The notes under the pieces: generated by a model
What the model saw: the letters and a program-made list of their open reading frames with translations, nothing else
What the model was told of the DNA's origin: nothing
Databases searched by the model: none
Shown here: positions 51,201-63,000 of the stretch, one piece after another
Position numbering within the stretch: position 1 is the first letter of the stretch
How the letters are laid out: each line of letters starts with the position of its first letter
Translations under genes and position numbers: made by a program
NCBI GenBank assembly: GCA_023333565.1
Contig: JAJKFH010000052.1
Coordinates: 2,780,001 to 2,844,000 of the forward strand
Length of the DNA: 64,000 nucleotides
Direction of reading: 5' to 3'
Origin: Puffinus mauretanicus
Lineage: Eukaryota; Chordata; Aves; Procellariiformes; Procellariidae

Positions 51201-54200
51201 GACCCGATGAACAATGAACTTACTGCACTTACTCCTAATTGTGAATCATATTGACAGTAAAATTTGATTTGCATTACAGTAATGCTTTGATGTCTAAGTC
51301 ATGATCACACTCCCATTGTGCAAGGCACTGTACAAACCCAGAACAGTAGACCTTGTTCCAAGGATTTACGGCAAACAGACCGGAATACCTCAGCCGACCT
51401 TGATTTCTCACCTGACAGCTTTCCTCTCTGGTTTCACTCCCATCCCAAAGAGTCTGAGACCAAATCTTTGCAGGTAACTACCCTCTCATGCCACATAGAT
51501 GCTACCACCTTTAAAGGTTTGTGTCCGGGTTATTCCCGCATGCAGCATTTTTTCTCCTGAAGGTTCATGCACATCTAACTTGCAAAGAAAGACCACTCCC
51601 AATCACAGGGTGCTGGTGCAGCCATTATTAAAGCATATACTGACCACCGGGCGAGAGCGGTTGCCAAAAATATGTCTGCAGTCATTCATCCATGCAAACG
51701 CTAGCACGTATGAAACATAATCAAGCATTGTGAAGATTGGCTTACCTGGTATTTGCTAGGCATTTATTGATTAAAATATCGATTAAGGCACTTGGTGACA
51801 TTCTGTGCTCAGAACTCCTGGTTCTGCTGTTTCCCAGTGGGGATGGGAAATGGGTCAGCGCTGCTGGAGGTCTGGCCGCTGTCTTGTGTACACAGGCCTG
51901 AAAAAATGCAACAATCAGTTTTAGAAATGGCGGGTCCTAAAGCTAAGGTTTGTGAATGTTTAGAAGTGTGTCAGAAGAAAACTTTGTTAAAATAAATTTT
52001 TTTATAATTACAAAATATTAGTGGAACAACGACGAAGAAATCACTACAGTCCTTACAATAAAAATGTAGCAATGGTGTTAACTTTTCGTCTCAATATTAC
52101 TAAACATTTGCTAAACCGGAAAGCGAGTCAACATTATTTATAGTTTTCAGCATGTATTTAATGTTTGTGAGAGATGAACTAAAATACTGGCATTTTTTCA
52201 AGATTATATTAACTGCCACAAGCTCATCCAAGTCTCTCTCTGTTGTTATAGCTAGCCACATTTTATATCAAGGTTCTATTTATAACTTATTCTAAATACT
52301 TAATAGATGGATGGTATTTTTATGCTACTGATATGAAGATAAAGATGTTAAAAGCAGTTATGAGCCTTCCAGCAGAGGTATTATAAAATATCACAAATTA
52401 TGATAATTAGCAATCTAATGACAGAACTCCTCCATAATAATCCCTAAAAATTGGTTAACCATTTATTAAAATGTCTATAATTTACTAATCATGAGCAAGC
52501 AGAAACTATAGTATTAATCATGATTATAAGAGGTTTTGAATTGTTATTGATTAAAGTTAAATAGTCAAAGATAACTATTCCTGTTAAAGTCCACTTAAAC
52601 TTTATAACTGTCATAAACAGCCATTGAAGCACGCTGCGATAAACAAAATAGTGCTTGCTTTCCTGACTGTATCCACAAATACTTAAGTTAAATCAGCTCT
52701 CTGCCTCTGAATTTCACGTTTCTTCTGACAAGGAAAAAGTAAGAGTAAGACGTTCTATTGAAAAATTTTTCAACCATCTGTGTGGGATCACAGCTGAGTT
52801 AGAATAAAGATTCTTCATGTCTTTCAGGAAATGAGATCCTTCATTTCTTAAAATCCCTTATTTTACCAAGTAGTCTTTAAAATAGTTCCTGGAACAGAGT
52901 GAGATAAGTCATCTTGCATAAGTGAATTTACAAGCATATGAAAGGATGGCAAGTACAGAACTGATAAAAGGAAATTTATTTTAACACTAATATATTCAGA
53001 TGTGGAATTTTGCCTCAAGAAGTTGCTGAAGCCAAAGTTTCAAAACCAAATTATTTAGGACTGCAACCCATCCAGAGTTCTACTATTTCATGCTAGCACA
53101 GTTTTTTGGAAAGAATATTAACAGGTGTAAACTGATTCATTCAAGACCAGGAGGAGATCTAGAGAGAGACAGAGCAGCCTACTGCAGGAATTTTATGATC
53201 TCTTCCGAATTATTTGATATTAGAACCCGGCTAGACTCGCTGGATGGTGTGCTCCACACTTTACAGCCAAAGCACTCGCCTATTACCAGCCTCTGTCGTT
53301 TATATATTTAAGAAATGAAACATCTTACTCTAATAAAATTGGGCAGACAAAACCAAGAAGTTGTCAAAACTGTGTGCCCAGTTACCACTCTCTGAGGATC
53401 ACAAGTTGCGAATCCATTTCCCATCTGCTTTTTGGGAGGACAATTTGTACAGCTTTTCAGTCATCTAATTTCTAATATCTGATTTTTTTTTTTTTTTTTT
53501 TAGTTGGAGGCCATTGGTGCTATCAGTCACAGAAGTATGAGCAGCCACACTGCAAAGGTACTGCTAAACAATGTATTTTTCCAGTCACATTAATGTTTGA
53601 ATTCTTCTGTTTTGCAAAGGGCCTTTTTATAGAAATAATGCAAAAATTCACACAACTCAGCATTTAATGCTGCACGATCATGTTATATGCAAACATAAGT
53701 GTTAAACAGGATACCTAAAGAACGGTATTTTGAAGATACCAGTGTTTGTTCTAACTCTTCATTTTGTTTCAACCAAGGATAATGCTACAAATATAAAAAC
53801 AACTCTAAATGTGCTCCAGAGGTAATCATCCCAGCAAGCTGGGTATAGAGAGCTGTTTAAATTTTTAAGGACAGTTATGAAAAATCCTAACGTTCTACCT
53901 ACAACTCACCTTTTGTTTTACCAGCAGTATCCTCCTAGGCTGCCTGCTCCCTTGCTCATCCCTGTGTCCTGCCCAGCCCCTCCGGAACTGACTGTGCTGG
54001 GAACAGCATTTCACACCACCATCACCACCACACCTTCTTTCCAAGTTTCTATAGTTTCCATAGTTCAGCCAACCTCAGTGGTAGTTCACTTTCTATTTTA
54101 CCGCCATTTACATGTGCATATTTTCCTATTAAGCTTCACAGAACATTCTTGACACATACTAATATTTTTAAAACTACAAAAAATGATATGCTGAGAAAGT

Positions 54201-57200
54201 TCCTGTTAAATTCCAACATCCAAAGACCTTTTCTTCAAAGATGTCTCCAATTTCCCAAACAAGAATCTGTTGACTGTTTGGTGGTTTGGTTTTCTCAAGG
54301 ATTTGCAGTCTACAGAAAAAAAAATTTTCTTCGTCCTTAAATAGATCCTCGACAATGGTATCTAACAGATGTCACCTGCAAAGGAAACAAACAATCACCT
54401 ATCAATATTGTCACCAAAAATGTCGTTTATGACAAGAGCCTTAAGCCATTGGATTTTGAAGGATATGATGTGAAGGGATCTTCGAAATGGAACATAGAAA
54501 ATAATGGACATACAGGCAAGTACTGTCAAATTATTACTGTTATTATGGGATTTACCTGTGCCTTCACTTGGAACCATGCATTCGCTTCTTCCATGTCCTA
54601 GGCAAGGTGTTAGATATAACTACTGCTACTTAAAAGCAAGCAAGTGAAAATAAGGTAGCACCCCTATATTTCAGAAGCGAAACTGAACCAAGGTCTTCCA
54701 GGAACTTTGTGGGAATTATCTAGTTTTTGGATCCTGGACATGGTCCTTGAGTGTCTCAGCAGAAATTGGTTCTGTGCATATGCAGAAACAGGACTTGAGA
54801 TGTCTAGGGAACCTCTAGGACTAGGAGGCAGGTGAGTATAGGGGCTTAAGACAACAGTTTTGGCAGAGGTATATGACTTCTGCTGAATGCTCCCATACCC
54901 TTCATTTCTGGGCTTGCCCTTTCTGACTCTTGCTTCTGCACAAAGAAGAATTCTGCTGAAGAAGAACATAATCTGGGAAAGTCATTCAACCAGTGGTTTG
55001 CAGTGTGCGTCTTACTAGTTCTTTAAATAATGAGCTGAAATCTTCTCAGATTTCAACCTGTTTTCTCTGCGTGCAGAAGTAATCTGATGTGAGCTTGCTG
55101 ATCAGCTGCTTACTGATTCGGTAAACAGTGAATCAGTGAACAGCAATTTAGCACTGGTTCACTTCCTCCACTTTCCTTCACTAAAAGCAATGCTAATGAC
55201 GACACTTCAACAATATTATGCTAAATTACTTTAACTTTAAAAATAAATCTTGTCCTTTTTTTTTTAATTATCTATAGGTGTTCTTAAAATCTTAGATGGA
55301 TTGTTTTAACTGCCAAATCCCTAAAATGGAAAGTTGCAAGTGGCAAATATTTCCTAACTTTAAAAAGACGTTTTGACTTTTCACTAGTATATGGGTTAAT
55401 GACTTTCTCATTACAGAATGATAGTCTAGAATTTCCATATTACAGTCGCTGTGCATAGAAATACCTTTTACACACAAATTAATATTTATAAGGATTGGTC
55501 AGAATTTTCATCTTTCCCAGACATGCAAAAGGATTAGGTTTTTAATCTGGGCTTTTTAAATTTCTTCTTTCTGAGGGCAAGCAATTCCTGTGCCACAATG
55601 AGTACACTGGGACTGTTATTGCTTAAATTACAGCTGCAATTAGAAGCTCTACATGAGATTAGACTGTCATTATGTTCGATGATGTGCAGATAGCAAAGGT
55701 CAGGGTCTCAAAGGTCCTACAACCTAAATAAACAAAGCCAACAAAGATATGTTACTCATCCATTTACAGATAAAAAGGCAAAGTAACTAAATGACTCACA
55801 CAAGCTTCCAGTTCATTTAGAATTTAGAACAGAAATGAAATCTCTGGGGCTTCAATCCAGGTCAAAACAATCTTTCCTATGGAAAGAAAAGTATTGTGCT
55901 TAATGTAGAGGTCTTAATAAGTAAATTTTAAAAATATATCCCAAATGTCTCAAGCACAGGAAGTCATGGTGATTTATAGCTAGAAAAATATCTTCTAAGA
56001 AAATTTTGTTTTGCTGTTATCAACAGATCAAGCATCACATTAAATAATGACTTAGATGCTTAGGCTTAAGTTGCAACACTACTCTAAATTAAAACAGAAT
56101 ATCTTTAAACCCTGCTTAAAACAAATATTACAGTGCAGACAATAGGGGATAAAAATGATGCTTAAAAACCACATAAACTGTGATCCAGTTTACTTTTAAG
56201 AATACTTTGGTAGAGGGTGTTCTCCTAGACAAAAAATGGAGGAATATAGGGTCTTCTGAAAGGTATAAGTAGCTCTGACTCCTGGGGTTATAATAGCAGT
56301 GAACAAATCCCTACAAATCCCCTCAGTGCAACCAAGGAAAGACTACTGTTTTCTTCAAAATGCAATTAACGGATGATACTCCAAAGGATATACCAATGGA
56401 TGCCATAAAAGTCTATAAAACCCCTACCCCAGAACAATCCAAAGTAGTGCTCTGTCCTTTTCTGTCCTGGGTAGCTCAGCTCTCCAGCAAGCGAAACTCT
56501 ACACAAGTCATTCAAGTTCACAGAGCAAATCCTAGGTAGAAATGGGAACAGAAGCTCCAAGTGCTGTGCCATAGCGGGGTGCCCAAATGCTGTTGCATAT
56601 TACTGGGAAGTGGGCCATGATATTTCTCCCTCTCATCTCAAATTAATCTCAGCTAACATTTTGTAAGAGTTCAGCTTCTGTAGTGTTGAACTTCTGGAAC
56701 ACTTGGTTTGAAAAACCAAGCTAGAACTTTAGGATAAATTTGGAGCTCAAGAACATGCATCTCTCTGCTCTCAAATACTATTAATGTATGATCTGATTTT
56801 TTTTTTTAACTACTTATTTGTTTTCCCCAGTTAAAGTAATATTAAGCACATCCCCTAAAATTGGAGGTGGCGGTCTGGGAAGAAAATACAAGGCGGTAGA
56901 ATTTCATTTGCACTGGGGAGTCCAAGGTGTGCAGCAATACCTTCCCGGGTCAGAGCACAGCATAGATGGAGAAAAACAGGCTATGGAGGTAGGTGAGACT
57001 GTTTGTGGATTATGGCTTTTACTCAAGAACTCTGGCTTTTTAAGATACTGTTGCACAAAAACTATTGGCTAGTTCTCCTATGAAACCCCAACAGTGGAAA
57101 TAAAGAGCCGAGGACACGTTGCTCACTAAACAGGGCATGCAGGAAAACACACTAGTTTTGCATAGCAAAGGCACAGGACAGACAACAAATCTGGAGTTAC

Positions 57201-60052
57201 ATAGCCTTTTGGGAGGAGAAACGTTTCAAAGTCTATACAGTCTGATTACACTCTCACACTGCTTATTTAGATTATATATTAATTTCTGGGACTGCAACCA
57301 TGAATCAACCTATGAAACTGAAAAAAATATTCTCCCCAAGGCAAGACAAGTCGCCAGCGCTGATACACATGGATTGGTGGAAGGAAACCACCCCCCTTTC
57401 AAACCATGACGTAAAAATCTGCCTGTTCCACTGCACAGGCTGAAAATTGAGGGCTGCAGCAGTCCACAGAGCGCTTCACCTTCTGGGAGATGTATGAAAT
57501 GGTACCACTGTTGATGAATGAAGTTTCAAACGATAGTCCACTTATTGCATAGCTCCTGCCTCAGGGCAAGGGCCTCGAGCTGCCTGTCCCCAGCCTGCGA
57601 GCAAAGCAGCTCCGGCCCCGCTGCAGCGTAGGTGCAGAGAAGCAGCCAGGCTGCCCTTACAGCAACGAACTGTAGAGGAAAATGAACAAATAATTGGCCT
57701 TGACTATTGTGTTACAGCTTCATATTGTTCACATAAGAGAAGATGTTTCGGATATAACAGAAGCAAAGAAAAATGCCGATGGTGTGGCCGTGTTAGCATT
57801 CTTTGTAAAGGTAGGCAGGCAAATTTTTAATTGCCTATCTCAAATCTACCAGCGATTTGGCTGAGGGATCGATTGTGTTAATGTTACAGTAGTCCAAGAC
57901 CTAAGTCTGCCTGTCTTCAGTGCCAGTACTTAGTTCTCTTACCCTCTTCTATATTCTGCTTGCTGTTATCTTTTAGCCTTGTGGTTCTTTCCTGTTTTAT
58001 TCACAAATTAATTTAAAGCAACCAATTATTGAGAAATGCAAGATTTGGAATCAAAATATTTCCATTTCAGGTTGAAGAAGAAAATAAAAACTATGCAACT
58101 CTAATAAATGAATTACAGAACATTAAATACAAAGGTAAGACACTTGTGTTGGTCAAAACGCAACACATATTTATTTCGAGCACATATACTGCCAGGCAGT
58201 TCATGGTCCAGTCCTGTTCTAATTACAGTAGAGATTGTTACTTGACAGTCAAAGCCAAAAGATAAAGGTTAGTTTGTCAAGCACTCAGCGCGTGGCAGGT
58301 GGGAGAAAATCTAGTGCTCCGTATTTGCAGTGAGGAAACCCCCCAGCACCAGAATGAGTATTCCTGCTTCTGCAGGGGGAAGCCAAGCGCGAAGAAAGAC
58401 GCGCAGAGCGTTGGGAGGAGGGGGGTGTGTGACTCGTGCCTGTGGGACCCTGCGGCTGGCAGGGCATTTCCCGAGCAGTGCGGCGCGGCTGCCCCGCGCG
58501 GGGGGAAGGTGCGTGGGGGTGAGGCTTTACATAGCCACGAGCAGCAGCCGCGTTTGAAGACAAGTGTGAACAATACCTGCGGCCGCGCTTGTTACAAGCG
58601 CTATTTCCACACGGTTTGTCTAGGGCAAACAGCACAGATGGAGCCTTTGCCACTGAGCTCTCTTCTCCCACCTGAGGAAGACCTTGGGAGGTACTATCGG
58701 TATGAGGGCTCCCTCACCACTCCCGACTGCCACGAGGGTGTCATCTGGACAGTATTTGAGAAGCCAGTTGAACTCAGTATTTCTCAGGTAAGTCGCAGAG
58801 GGATAGCCTGAAAGGGCTGCTTATGGTTATTTTGTCCCTCTGCCTGCCTGCTGGCTCCCACAGTTTAACACAGACTTGTTACGAGCTGCCCCGCTGCTGT
58901 CTTCCCATGACACACACTCACGCTTGGCATTGCCTAAACACGGCCCCTAGTGCCAGTTTTTCGTCCCTATTAAATCATCTCTCAAAAAATGGCAGGAAAG
59001 GGGAAGGAAGGGGAAATGACGATGTGAAAAGAAAGCCAAACCAACCCACAGGTAAACACCTAGCGCAGCGCTTCGTCAGCAGCACTTCCACTGCCGTCAT
59101 CTGCTCACCCCCAAATTTCACTGCTTTTCTCCTATTGTCGTAAGTATCAGGATACCAGAACAGAACACTTCGAAATGCAAACTTTGAGTCTATCAGCATC
59201 AGCTTTAAGCAACCCATTTTTGTCCTGTAGAGAGGAACAGGAGACTGAATCATCACTGCCTCGAAAATACAGATTGTCCAGCTGACAGGGTACATGATTA
59301 AAAAGTCCAGATGTCCTGGAGTGGGCTCTCAGCAATGCCACCAGCCAGCTCAGCCTGGCCGAGAGCCAGCATCTGTATTTCAGTTCCTTACCTGCAGGGT
59401 ACTCATAATCGCTTCAGTCACAGGTGCTCAGCCACACGGGTCAGCATAGCACAGTACACAAGAGTGAGCATCCGCTTGCTCTGGGCCGGCTTCTTGCTGA
59501 AGCAGTTAGAAATTTGAAGCGAAGAAAGAAATCCTAGTCCTCTTACTTTGTGTCACTGTGACGTGATGGACAAGGACAGGACTGTGTGCGTCAAGAGGAC
59601 TGGTGTAAGCAGGTCCTTGAGCTGGACAAAGCATTTGGCTCACACAGAAAGGAAGTCCCCATGATTTCCAAGGCTAAAAGAAGTCATCTGTGGGTGACCT
59701 CTGGCAGCAGCCTCCATCACGTTGTTTCCTGCAAGATTTAATGCATCCATACAGTTCAAAACAATGCCACAGAATAAGGCACTGCAGATTTATAATGTCA
59801 CAATTTCCAGTGTTCCATGGAAAAAGGATTTAACGATCTTTTTTTTTTCTTCAATGTCTGCAGATTTCTCAATTTTCAACAGTCCACTTTGATGGGAAGA
59901 ACTCAACTTACATGGCTGAAAATTTCCGGCCTGTTCAGTTTCTGTACGAACGAAAGGTGTACTGGTCCAGTGCCAGCATCCTCCTGCCTACCGCTAAAGT
60001 TTTAATGTTGGTCCTGATGCTTACGTACATCCTGACTTCTCTTTTCCAATGA
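42288..60052 (+). CDS. CA4: CA4, GPI-anchored carbonic anhydrase IV (8 coding exons)
   Basis: Extracellular alpha-carbonic anhydrase (CO2 + H2O to HCO3- + H+) on the cell surface. Exons: 42288-42345, 53504-53557, 54345-54515, 56831-56988, 57718-57810, 58071-58134, 58624-58787, 59864-60052. They total 951 nt, 316 aa (human 312), and all phases close. Exon 1 encodes a signal peptide (MELLFLVLFSLHILKTEA). Zinc ligands are H120 and H122 (EFHLHWG) and H149 (LHIVH). The proton-shuttle His is H93 (NNGHT) and the active-site Thr lies in GSLTTP (228-233). Cysteines C25, C36, C49 and C235 fit the two CA4 disulfides. A sequon is at N267. The C-terminus is a hydrophobic tail after YWSSAS, typical of GPI attachment. 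Intron 3 has a GC donor. CA15 is a GPI-linked relative, but length and cysteine pattern favour CA4. All catalytic residues are intact. Confidence 0.9.
44070..44245 (+). repeat. MIR-like ancient SINE fragment
   Basis: Contains ACCCCATTCTACAAGGGAAA followed by CTGAGGCACATTGGTGCAG and a CCAGAGATCAAGCAGCACC segment. This is the order and wording of the MIR core and 3' region (CCCCATTTTACAGATGAGGAAACTGAGGC-like). It is the clearest of four such pieces in the window. Diverged; identified by eye. Confidence 0.55.
48905..49030 (+). repeat. MIR-like ancient SINE fragment (tentative)
   Basis: AGAGCTTAAGGGTCTTTTCC, then TAGATCACACAATAGCACACTGG, CTGGCTTCCAGCC and GCTGTCCTCCATCC resemble the 'cttgcccaaggtcacacagc', 'gtaagtggcagagcc' and 'tctgactccaaagcc' blocks of a MIR. 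No precise boundaries can be given. Confidence 0.4.
49131..49158. repeat. Perfect 11-bp inverted repeat, 6-bp loop
   Basis: GAAAACAATAC and GTATTGTTTTC flank GTAATT. The stem is AT-rich. It lies in CA4 intron 1 and has no assigned function. Confidence 0.8.
54516..54517 (+). other. CA4: Non-canonical GC splice donor of CA4 intron 3
   Basis: Exon 54345-54515 ends ACAG and is followed by GCAAGT. The phase-1 junction to the next exon (CCCCAG|TTAAAG) gives NNGHT-VKV, as the family requires. No GT donor nearby preserves the frame. The rest of the donor matches the strong consensus expected of GC-AG introns. Confidence 0.85.
55745..55865 (+). repeat. MIR-like ancient SINE fragment (tentative)
   Basis: CATTTACAGATAAAAAGGC, AAGTAACTAAATGACTCACA and GGGCTTCAATCCAGGTC follow the order of MIR core and 3' blocks. 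It lies in CA4 intron 3. Diverged; by eye only. Confidence 0.45.
58330..58610. promoter_or_regulatory. Intragenic CpG island at CA4 intron 6
   Basis: About 280 bp of CpG-rich sequence (GCGCGAAG, GACGCGCAGAGCG, GGCGCGGCTGCCCCGCGCGG) within AT-rich surroundings. It ends just before CA4 exon 7 (58624). Overlapping open frames on both strands carry no known domain. It could be a cryptic or alternative promoter, or GC-rich junk. Confidence 0.45.
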
Positions 60053-63000
60053 ACACTTCTCACCTCATTCAAGGTTCTGGGCTTGCTGGAGGTTTTTTTT
60101 TTGTTGCTGTTGTTGGTTCTTTGTATCAAGTAGTCTCTCTAACTACCAACTCACGAATCATATCTCAATACAGAATTTAACCTTGTCCTCCTCCAGACAC
60201 TAACCAAGGACGCCTGTTGCTGCTCTTATGTAAAATGAAACCCATTGCACTAAATCACAAGAATTCAAAGGAACTGTAAGATAAAGCTATGAAGATTCAA
60301 ATTTTTAAAAAACACTTAAAGAAAACATTAGGATGGATTATCTGCAAGCCTGTAGTTTTAACACAACACTGGAAGGACACTCTACAAGCTGTACAGAGGA
60401 CCTTCAAGAGGAATCTGTTCTTAAGTGCCTGTGGAGGGTTTTGTTTGGAGTACGTTTACATTCAACACTGCAAATCAGGAAGACAGTAACACGTGGAGTA
60501 ACTCTTGTCATCCCCACATTGTCCTACATGAAGGTACAATACAAAGAAAAAATGCTCACACACAGTTGAGCAACATCTGGGTCATCCTATCTAGTGAAGG
60601 ATATGTGACAAATTTCATCTGTACTAACACAATTTTCCCCCCTTCTTCCTTCAGAATATCTAAAGTTAATTTTTAGGTAAGGATGCTGGATTCCTTTCAT
60701 CTAATCTACTGATTCTGGATTTCAGGTTTCTCTGTTAAACCTATTTATTTATCCTAGTATGGAATCCTACTCTGGGATGCCCATGGCCGATATGATGTGC
60801 TAGAAAGAAAAAGGGAAGCTCACCCACATGTACCAGTCGCACATCTGTGGAAATTCCCTCTCTTTGGAGGGCTGCATTTGAAGCATGAGACTTTGATGAT
60901 CCTTTACAGTTTTCATTTGCCTAACAAAATAGGACAGCTTCCAGTATCACATTAGAGAATTTTTTAAATGTCAGTTTGAACATTTCAGTGTGAATGTTTC
61001 CTTTTTTTTTTTAATAATAACATACCTGCAATATTCACATACAGTTAAGATTCATAGTTTTTCCAAAAAGATTGTGATTTGAACTGATTTCTTCAGATCT
61101 TACCCAATTACTTACAGAAAAGCTCAATATATTGGGAAATGGAATTTCCTTATATTATTCCAGTTCTCTCTCTGAAGACAGACATAACAGTTTTCTTCAA
61201 CTATTGCCATATAACATGTTACAGCTTATTTTAGAATTTTAGATTTTGGCCACACCAAAATAGGATTTCATATTAGCAGACTTGTATTTTTTTCTTTAGG
61301 GCAATGTTTGCAGAGATTACTTTATGCTACAACTATATGGCCATTTTCAGGAAAATCATGGCAGTGAGACTAACCACAGCTCACCAAAGGACAAAAAGTA
61401 GGATGAAAAATTATTTTCATATTTAACAATCAATAACATAAACTTAAAAAAACCACATCGGAAAGCAAATTCACCATTTTAAGTTTAGAGGAATGATTAA
61501 GACTTTAACTGTATTTTTAGCTAACTGAAAAACTTTTGAGAAGCAAACATGAATGAAAGATTAAAGCTGAACAGAGACCTATATTTTCATTGCCTTGAGT
61601 TTTTATTTCTTTCACCCTTGCTGAAGGGGAATCCACAAAACACTCATTCAGAAAAGGAACGTGACTTTTTTTCCCTATTTTCTTCACAACATTTAGGGTT
61701 GGGTTTGCATTTTTGGGGGGGGGCGAGGGAAAGATCTGCAGTGCATTGGGACGTTTCTGATGTCAGCAGGTTTCTGGATATTTTACTTCACATGGGTCAT
61801 CTGGGCGTTATCTGCACACAGCAAAATTGCTTTGAGTACGGCACCTTGCTCAGCAGAGCTGGTGCACACACCCAGCCCACCAGGTAGAGGACAGGCAGAT
61901 TTCTTACAATGAAGGAAAGGGTACCACGGATTTACCCAGTATAACTTCTCCTCGGTACAAACACTTGGCTAGTTAGTTAACCAGGATAAACCGTTGCCTA
62001 CTTACCCATCTGTTAACGTCTCTGTGTTAGCTATGTCCATTACATCTCTCAACATCCCACACACAGAGAATGCATCAAGAAATTAGGAGGAAAGATGCTT
62101 TCTTTCCAGGCTGTTTTACAAGAGGTAATAAATGGAAGTATTCTGAAAGGCTCATGTTTTATTGCTCTTTCAAGATTTACAAGCAACGTGGTAAACAGCA
62201 CAATCACATACAAAAGTCCCGTAGGCCTGGGAGCTCCTGTTTTAAAGACCAGCGATGTGAATACTCCTCAGCATGCCTCTGCTGAGAACAATGCCTTTTG
62301 CACTAACAAAGCCCCCTGCGTCTGCTGGGAGCATGTGTAAGAGCCCACCAACCCTCTCTGTTCAGATTATTTACGGAATTCATGAGGTGATTCTCATTTC
62401 ATAGGCAGCTCTCTTAAGGATGATTGGAAGAAACTATGGAGGATCTGGGTCTGCTGTCATTTATTGCTAGTGATTCACGGGGGCAACTTTTCACTTGGTT
62501 GTGCCTCAGTTTACCGTGTGGATAGAGAGGAGCATTTACAGCAGTTAGTTATGATGAGGGAGGATCTTATTTACTATGAAATATATTAAAACATAACTAA
62601 GAGGAAGAAACAAAAAAATCTGCTGAAAAGATGGTTTGTCCTCTGCAAGTACTCTTCTGCACAAACCTCAGCGTGAATAAAATCTGAATAGACAAGTATG
62701 ACCATTTCCGATGAGGAAAAGGGAAATGATACAATCTGCACCTGTGTCAATGATCTAGTTCAATTTGTTCTTTGTCAGAGGCACCTCTGCAACCAGGCAG
62801 ACACATTCTGTTCTGGTGCAGGATGTGACAATTACAGGACTAGTATTAATGCAGTAAATCAATACAAATCTACAGCAAAAGCTGTTCAATTTAAAAAACA
62901 GTAAAAGACAGGAAGGCTTGACGTGGGACACTTGGTTTTCTTTTGTGAAGATAGTTATGGAAAAGTAATTTGCTGTTCCACAGGTAGCTTCCGGCACTGA

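Larger units (their letters stand above)
42346..53503. other. CA4: CA4 intron 1, 11.2 kb
   Basis: The large first intron has donor G|GTAAGT and an acceptor after a tract of about 18 T. It contains no recognisable coding exon. Old MIR-like pieces, an 11-bp hairpin and an AT-rich block (52000-52740) are noted separately. Its length, against 0.3-2.5 kb for the other introns, makes it the natural place for CA4 enhancers. Confidence 0.7.

Noticed and set aside
58299..58811. 170-codon frame taken as a separate gene
   Set aside because: Only its last 54 codons or so are real, as CA4 exon 7 (58624-58787). The upstream part is CpG-rich intron with a proper acceptor at its end.
58779..59872. Apparent ISQ-ISQ duplication at the CA4 exon 7/8 junction, suggesting a misplaced splice site
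   Set aside because: Phases close at both sites, consensus donor and acceptor are present, and the length matches human CA4, which has the junction at the same place.
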